This document shows positions 59,993 through 64,000 of a stretch of 64,000 nt of DNA, in pieces. Numbering within the stretch: the first letter of the stretch is position 1; every line of letters begins with the position of its first letter. A model generated the notes under the pieces. The model worked only from the letters and a program-made list of their open reading frames with translations, was not told the DNA's origin and did not search any database. The DNA is from CAZDVK01 sp964508915. GTDB taxonomy: Bacteria; Pseudomonadota; Alphaproteobacteria; Paracaedibacterales; CAIULA01. The stretch spans positions 117,360 through 181,359 of the forward strand of contig CAZDVK010000001.1 in NCBI GenBank assembly GCA_964508915.1, in the 5' to 3' direction. The position numbers and the translations under genes are program-made.

Positions 59993-61747
59993 CTACTGGG
60001 TTAGCGTCCTGTTTTTTAAAGTCTTAAGCCTTTGCCATAAATCTTTATCCAAGGATGTTTTAATCGTGTCGACCAAAGTTTTTGAATCTTGCCTGATTTG
60101 TCTTTGAACAATATGACGATTCCAGATATGATTCCATCCCTCTAAAACATCTGCCTCCGCAGCCCCTTCCTTTAAAAAAGGGGCATGAACAAGTAAAGAA
60201 CGATCAAAAATACTATTCAATACCGGTCCAAAACCTTCTTCCACTAAAGCTTTCTCAAGTGTATCTTGTTCTTGCGTCATATCATAATGATTCAAAAAAC
60301 TTTGAATTTTTGCAAATTCATCATCTTCAAAACGAATTTGAAAAAACTGCTCAAAAACCTCTATTAATAATTTGGGGTGTCTTATGATAATTGCCAATAA
60401 TATTTTTTGCCAGAGGGTATTTTTTTTTACAACTAATGGGGTAACATCAAGGGGCTTTTGTTTTGACGCGTCGTGCAATTTGAAAAAAGCTTGACTGAAA
60501 CGCCTGAGTAAATCCTGTTGGTAAAAATTTCGCACCGTCTGATTTTGAATTAAGGCCGCTTGGTCTGAAAGTGTTTTCTTAAAAAATGCTTTTTTTTCAG
60601 GGCTCAATGCATTTAGAGGTTCAAAATCTTTTTTAGTATGTTCCCATACAACCGCTGAAAGTGGTATGGGGGTTTTAAATAAATCGTTCAAAAAATCCTT
60701 CTTTTTCTGACGCAATAAACTGTCAGGATCCTCGCCCGCGGGAAGAGGTACAAAACAAAGGGTCTTTTCTTCTGTAATATGTGGCAATGCCCGTTCCGCA
60801 GCACGCCACATAGCTTTTTGACCCGCTAAATCACCATCAAAACACACAATAGGGTTTTGACACCGACGCCACATTAGTTCCATTTGTTGAATCGTCAAAG
60901 CTGTACCCAGGGGCGCCACAGCACCTTGAAATCCGGCCTGATACAATGCAATCACATCGCAATACCCCTCTGCCACAACAAAGGGAAGATCAGGGCGAAC
61001 GTATTTTTTAGCATGATGATAGTTATACAAAAGTGTTCCTTTGTGGAACAGAACACTTTCTGGGGAATTCAGGTATTTAGGTTCGCCATTTCCCAAAGTA
61101 CGCCCCCCAAAAGCCACCACTTGACCTTGAAGGTCATGAATGGGGAACATCAGCCTTCCACGAAAACGGTCAAACGGATCACCGCCATGATCAGGTACCA
61201 AAAATAACCCCGTTTTCATTAAAAGGTCTTTCGGGAATTTTTTTACAAGGGCTTGATAAAGACTGATACCGTCTTTTCGCTCATCAGGTGCATAGCCCAA
61301 GCGAAAAAAAGAAACAGTTTCTTTTGAAAACTGACGCTTTTCAAGGTAAGTACGTGCTGCATCGCCAAATGTTTTTTGAAGGTTCGCTTCATAAAACTGA
61401 CATGCTTCGTCTAAAACATTTAAAACTTCGGCATCTTCCGTTTTAATGTTTGTGGTTTTTGGAATAACGATGCCCGCTTCCTTGGCCAACTCTTCCACAG
61501 CATCTTTAAAGGGAAGGTTTCTTTGATGCATCGCATAAGTGATCACATCACCCCGCGCACCACACCCAAAACAATAATAAAATGCTTTTTGATCATTCAC
61601 CGTAAAGGATGGGGTTTTTTCTTTATGAAATGGACAAAGGCCACTAAATTCGTGACCTTTTCGTGTTAACTTTACTTGCTGACGAATCATGTCCGATAAC
61701 ACGAAACGTTCCCGGATTTGATCTAGAATTGGACCAAAATCAACCAT
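59993..61747 (-). CDS. dnaG: DNA primase
   Basis: Synthesises RNA primers for replication. The 584-residue protein has the CHC2 zinc finger (FSGLCPFHKEKTPSFTV, YYCFGCGARGD), the catalytic core and Toprim domain (FVVAEGYCDVIALYQAG, CFDGDLAGQKAM), and a variable C-terminal helicase-binding part. It overlaps the ppx 3' end by 8 bases and precedes rpoD by 43 bases. Dense coupling with ppx is a local feature. Confidence 0.97.
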   Translation of the reverse strand: MVDFGPILDQIRERFVLSDMIRQQVKLTRKGHEFSGLCPFHKEKTPSFTVNDQKAFYYCFGCGARGDVITYAMHQRNLPFKDAVEELAKEAGIVIPKTTNIKTEDAEVLNVLDEACQFYEANLQKTFGDAARTYLEKRQFSKETVSFFRLGYAPDERKDGISLYQALVKKFPKDLLMKTGLFLVPDHGGDPFDRFRGRLMFPIHDLQGQVVAFGGRTLGNGEPKYLNSPESVLFHKGTLLYNYHHAKKYVRPDLPFVVAEGYCDVIALYQAGFQGAVAPLGTALTIQQMELMWRRCQNPIVCFDGDLAGQKAMWRAAERALPHITEEKTLCFVPLPAGEDPDSLLRQKKKDFLNDLFKTPIPLSAVVWEHTKKDFEPLNALSPEKKAFFKKTLSDQAALIQNQTVRNFYQQDLLRRFSQAFFKLHDASKQKPLDVTPLVVKKNTLWQKILLAIIIRHPKLLIEVFEQFFQIRFEDDEFAKIQSFLNHYDMTQEQDTLEKALVEEGFGPVLNSIFDRSLLVHAPFLKEGAAEADVLEGWNHIWNRHIVQRQIRQDSKTLVDTIKTSLDKDLWQRLKTLKNRTLTQ

Positions 61748-62828
61748 GGTTTTTATAAACCTTCATTAAAAGCTCTGATAAAATCCCCTCACGCACACCT
61801 CGGTCGGCAACGCACATTTCTTCAGCCTGAATGGCATCACAAATGCCTTCTAAAATGGCAGCACCAACCACAACTAAGTCAGCTCGACCACCTCCAATAC
61901 AGGGGTGCAAAGAACGTTTTTCTTGAGTCATGGACAAGATTTCTTGGCTAATTGTATGTAAATCTTCCGTTTTTATGCGCACACCATCAACCAGGCGCCG
62001 TTCATATTTAGGCAACCCCATTTGAACAGCTGCCAATGTTGTGACCGTTCCAGAAGACCCGATAAACTGTAATTTTTCTTGCTTTGCAAACTGGTTAATA
62101 TTATTTCGGTCAATAAATTCCTTCAATTCACGGGAAATATAAGTGCGTACGTCCCTGTGAATTTCAGGGGTTGATGCAAATTGAGCATAAGATTCGCTAA
62201 CAGTTACAACACCATAGGGAATGGATATGGAATCAATGACTTGAAAAGGAACAGGATAACCCGGTTTTTGACGTACTTGATCATTAATTTTAAGCCAAAT
62301 AACCTCTGTACTACCCCCCCCGATATCAAACACCACAGCGTATGGAATTGTTGCATCCAAAACAGCGGCACAGCCCGTTAAGGCTAAACGGGCCTCTTCC
62401 TCACTTGTAATAACCTCTAAATTAACGCCAAGTTCTTCTTTCGCACGATCAATAAGCATGTGGGCGTTTGTTGCCCGACGGCACGCTTCTGTAGCAACGG
62501 AACGTAAGTACATAACGTGATGTTGATCAATTTTTTTACGGCACGTTGCCAGTGCTTCCATGGTTCGTTCAATGGAATCGTCAGATAAGGTATTGTTTTT
62601 ATGAAGCCCTTCACCAAGACGCACAATTTTGGAAAAAGAATCGATAATTTTCCACCCCGTCAAATTCACACGTCGACGAAAAAAAGTTTTCCGAAGGCCG
62701 GCCACGTTGACTTTTGCAATCAACAAACGGCATGAATTTGTACCAAGATCAATAGAGGCAATCACTGGATGGTGTGCGCTATAAACCTGAGGACAAGCCT
62801 TTGTTTCTGTCGTATCCCTTTTTGTCAA
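61740..62828 (-). CDS. ppx: Exopolyphosphatase / Ppx-GppA family phosphatase
   Basis: 362 residues of the sugar-kinase/HSP70/actin superfamily. Phosphate loop IASIDLGTNSCRLLI, the second loop VFDIGGGSTEVIWL and IGSSGTVTTLAAVQ are clear. It hydrolyses polyphosphate or pppGpp, linking to the stringent response. The start is a TTG with AGGGTGG just upstream; no ATG fits. It is upstream of and overlaps dnaG, so it leads the ppx-dnaG-rpoD transcript. Usually ppx sits next to rlmE in alphaproteobacteria; here they are split. Confidence 0.93.
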   Translation of the reverse strand: MTKRDTTETKACPQVYSAHHPVIASIDLGTNSCRLLIAKVNVAGLRKTFFRRRVNLTGWKIIDSFSKIVRLGEGLHKNNTLSDDSIERTMEALATCRKKIDQHHVMYLRSVATEACRRATNAHMLIDRAKEELGVNLEVITSEEEARLALTGCAAVLDATIPYAVVFDIGGGSTEVIWLKINDQVRQKPGYPVPFQVIDSISIPYGVVTVSESYAQFASTPEIHRDVRTYISRELKEFIDRNNINQFAKQEKLQFIGSSGTVTTLAAVQMGLPKYERRLVDGVRIKTEDLHTISQEILSMTQEKRSLHPCIGGGRADLVVVGAAILEGICDAIQAEEMCVADRGVREGILSELLMKVYKNHG

Positions 62829-63042
62829 TTGACCACCCTAAAAGCGTGCCTTTTGAGACACACAAGTTATTTTTTATGTAAGCATTTTTTGCTTTCTGTC
62901 TTCTACCTTACGAAAAAAAGGACTTGGAAGATAGTCTTAATATCTTGGATTAATCAGTTAAATTTTTAACTATTTTTTAACCCTTTTATGTAAATCTGGA
63001 CTTAACGAAAGATTTATCAATTCCAAAAAAGGAACGCTGTTC

Positions 63043-63402
63043 ATGCTAAAACATTTACTAGCTCTTATGACAACTACAACCTTGGTTTTCTCTGTCGAGG
63101 CCATTGCCTCAACAGAAGCCAGCAAACCAAGCAGCCCACCACCCTCATCAGTTAAAAAGCCGGCCTCAAAGAAAAAAAACAAAGGACAACTAAAGCACGA
63201 GCTTTATGCTTCATTAGTAAGGGTGTTAGATATTACTCAAGAAATTAAGAATATAGAAAAAGAAGAAAGATCAAACAAATCAGGGGGTTCTGTTGCTGCA
63301 GGGTCTCATGCAGCAGGAAGTAGCGCCGCAGGGTCTCACGCAGCAGGAAGTAGCGCCGCAGGATCTCATGCAGCAGGAGGTTCTGTCGCTGCAGGGTCTT
63401 AA
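63043..63402 (+). CDS. Small secreted protein with tandem Ser-His-Ala-Gly repeats
   Basis: 119 residues, signal peptide LLALMTTTTLVFSVEAIAS, ribosome site AAGGAA before the ATG. The mature N-terminus is Pro/Ser-rich then Lys-rich (KKPASKKKNKGQ); a short helix follows (ELYASLVRVLDITQEIKNIE). The C-terminal 40 residues consist of a repeat (GSHAAGSSAA units) made by a 30-bp DNA tandem repeat. Low-complexity Gly/Ala/Ser/His tails can vary in length by slippage. Unknown function; possibly a surface or matrix protein. It converges with a PAAR gene. Confidence 0.72.
   Translation: MLKHLLALMTTTTLVFSVEAIASTEASKPSSPPPSSVKKPASKKKNKGQLKHELYASLVRVLDITQEIKNIEKEERSNKSGGSVAAGSHAAGSSAAGSHAAGSSAAGSHAAGGSVAAGS
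63286..63390 (+). repeat. 30-bp coding tandem repeat
   Basis: Three 30-base copies in register at 63301, 63331 and 63361. The first two differ at one base (CATG/CACG); the third has diverged in its second half. A partial copy of the flanking GGTTCTGTTGCTGCA motif precedes (63286-63300) and reappears inside the third copy. The whole block is in frame and encodes the Gly/Ala/Ser/His tail of the protein at 63043. Confidence 0.9.
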
Positions 63403-63469
63403 CCTGACAGGCATATCTGAAAAAGAACGAAAACTGGAGTATTTAGGGAAATATTTTTTATTTCCCTTT

Positions 63470-63760
63470 TTACCCACCCACCATCACCATGGGAAAGCCA
63501 AAAACAAGCTTACCACCGTGGGCCATCGGGTCGCCTAGTCGCGCTTGCCCCATACCAAGAACCTTCACTGTTGCCGACCCCATCATGATAGGGTTAGGAA
63601 GACCAACCCCCATACAAATCCCTAAGTCAAGCTGCCGAGCAGCAGGCAAACAGCCAATTAAAACTGTGGGCGCCCCTAACAAAACCATTCCGCCCACGTG
63701 CGGCACCAACACTAAAACCTGTGGACAAACATGAGGTGCTGTCAATTGCGAAGCAAACAT
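63470..63760 (-). CDS. PAAR-domain spike protein
   Basis: 96 residues made almost only of the PAAR-like beta-repeat: GGMVLLGAPTVLIGCLPAAR, GLPNPIMMGSATVKVLGMG and QARLGDPMAHGGKLVFGFP. Two Pro/Gln-Ala-Ala/Arg-Arg turns mark the repeats, and His residues (PHVC, PHVGG, AHGG) could bind the tip metal. PAAR proteins sharpen the VgrG spike of type VI secretion systems and can carry effectors. No other T6SS gene is in the window. An AGGA lies upstream of the ATG. Confidence 0.88.
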   Translation of the reverse strand: MFASQLTAPHVCPQVLVLVPHVGGMVLLGAPTVLIGCLPAARQLDLGICMGVGLPNPIMMGSATVKVLGMGQARLGDPMAHGGKLVFGFPMVMVGG

Positions 63761-63966
63761 GACAAAAGTCCTGATTCCTTAAAATTCATGTTTTATTATC
63801 ACATGAAAAGAACCAAGTAATTAAGAAAAATTTTTATCATATATGCCCCTTCACCTAGCTAATATTTTTACCATGGTCGGCAAAAATATTTTTTGCATAA
63901 AAAGTGCGGTGCAACCCGTTCAATTTCAACTTTTTGAACCAAAAGTTTTTACGGGTGTTGTGTATA

Positions 63967-64000
63967 TGGTGGGCCCTGAAGGATTCGAACCTTCGACCCC
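63967..64000 (-). tRNA. tRNA 3' part (cut by window edge)
   Basis: Reverse strand gives the T-arm GAAGGTTCGAATCCTTC, acceptor end GGGCCC and CCA (63967-63969). The anticodon is outside the window, so the isotype is not given. Confidence 0.85.

Noticed and set aside
63301..63390. 30-bp direct repeats that at first look like a CRISPR array
   Set aside because: The repeats are directly adjacent without spacers, stay in frame and encode the tail of a secreted protein.
63280..63477. Cys-rich frame antisense to the 30-bp repeat
   Set aside because: It is a mirror of the coding tandem repeat; no start signal and no signal peptide.
63761..63966. Intergenic stretch between the PAAR gene and the last tRNA
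   Set aside because: Contains a weak A/T hairpin (AATATTTTT...AAAAATATT) but no gene, promoter or terminator I can support.

Overview
The window is AT-rich (roughly 40% G+C by eye) and densely coded. It looks like the chromosome of an alphaproteobacterium with a host-associated life, most like the protist endosymbionts of the Holosporales/Rickettsiales side. The alphaproteobacterial markers are ctrA, two different glutamyl-tRNA synthetases, the 41-residue form of ribosomal protein L36, an rnd-kdsD pair, and surA standing divergently beside lptF-lptG. Host association is suggested by the many small genes for signal-peptide proteins without recognisable family, a PAAR spike protein, an orphan purC-like gene and several toxin-antitoxin modules. 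The order-level placement is inference.

Layout. 1-6.3 kb: leftward gltX2 (cut by the window edge), tRNA-Ser, an MNT/HEPN toxin-antitoxin pair and a tight leftward run rsfS-prfA-lysC-FabK/NMO-like. 6.4-11.8 kb: accessory lipoproteins, a double CDGSH protein, a secreted unknown, a porin with terminator and promoter, a second tRNA-Ser, and a secreted protein with an internal duplication. 11.8-17.4 kb: recR-znuA, a DAACS transporter, and a second flavin oxidoreductase followed by gltX1. 17.5-24.1 kb: DEAD-box helicase, a secreted unknown, an ABC-F ATPase, then leftward rlmE and rnd-kdsD. 24.2-25.8 kb: two RelBE-like modules back to back around a shared control region, a 91-bp MITE-like element and a tiny secreted peptide gene with its own terminator. 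25.8-29.9 kb: a large unknown membrane protein, a divergent orphan PurC and a secreted protein that may have an ADP-ribosyltransferase-like fold. 29.9-38.2 kb: housekeeping genes murJ, pepF, comM, greA, a Trm112-like gene, rpmJ, nrdR, glyA and tRNA-Thr. 38.3-43.8 kb: envelope block surA / lptF-lptG / lpxC / plsC. 43.8-46.9 kb: lectin-like secreted protein, small lipoprotein, amidase, ctrA, tRNA-Val. 46.9-53.2 kb: aminopeptidase P, a secreted GTPase and polA. 53.2-58 kb: a repeat-rich secreted protein, then an msbA-type exporter translationally coupled to a CapD-like membrane protein lacking its catalytic half. 58-62.8 kb: ppx-dnaG-rpoD. 62.8-64 kb: a secreted protein with a 30-bp coding tandem repeat, a PAAR protein and the 3' end of a tRNA.

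Functionally, the core genes cover translation (gltX x2, prfA, rsfS, rpmJ, rlmE), replication and repair (polA, dnaG, recR), transcription (rpoD, greA, ctrA, nrdR) and the assembly of an LPS-bearing outer membrane (lpxC, kdsD, lptF/G, msbA-like, surA, porin, plsC) plus peptidoglycan (murJ, amidase). The accessory genes form a scattered set of secreted or surface candidates. The most interesting are the secreted GTPase, the lectin-like protein, the ART-like protein, the 39-residue peptide and the PAAR protein. No stretch above 300 bases lacks a gene. The longest gene-free gap (25304-25587) holds the MITE-like element.
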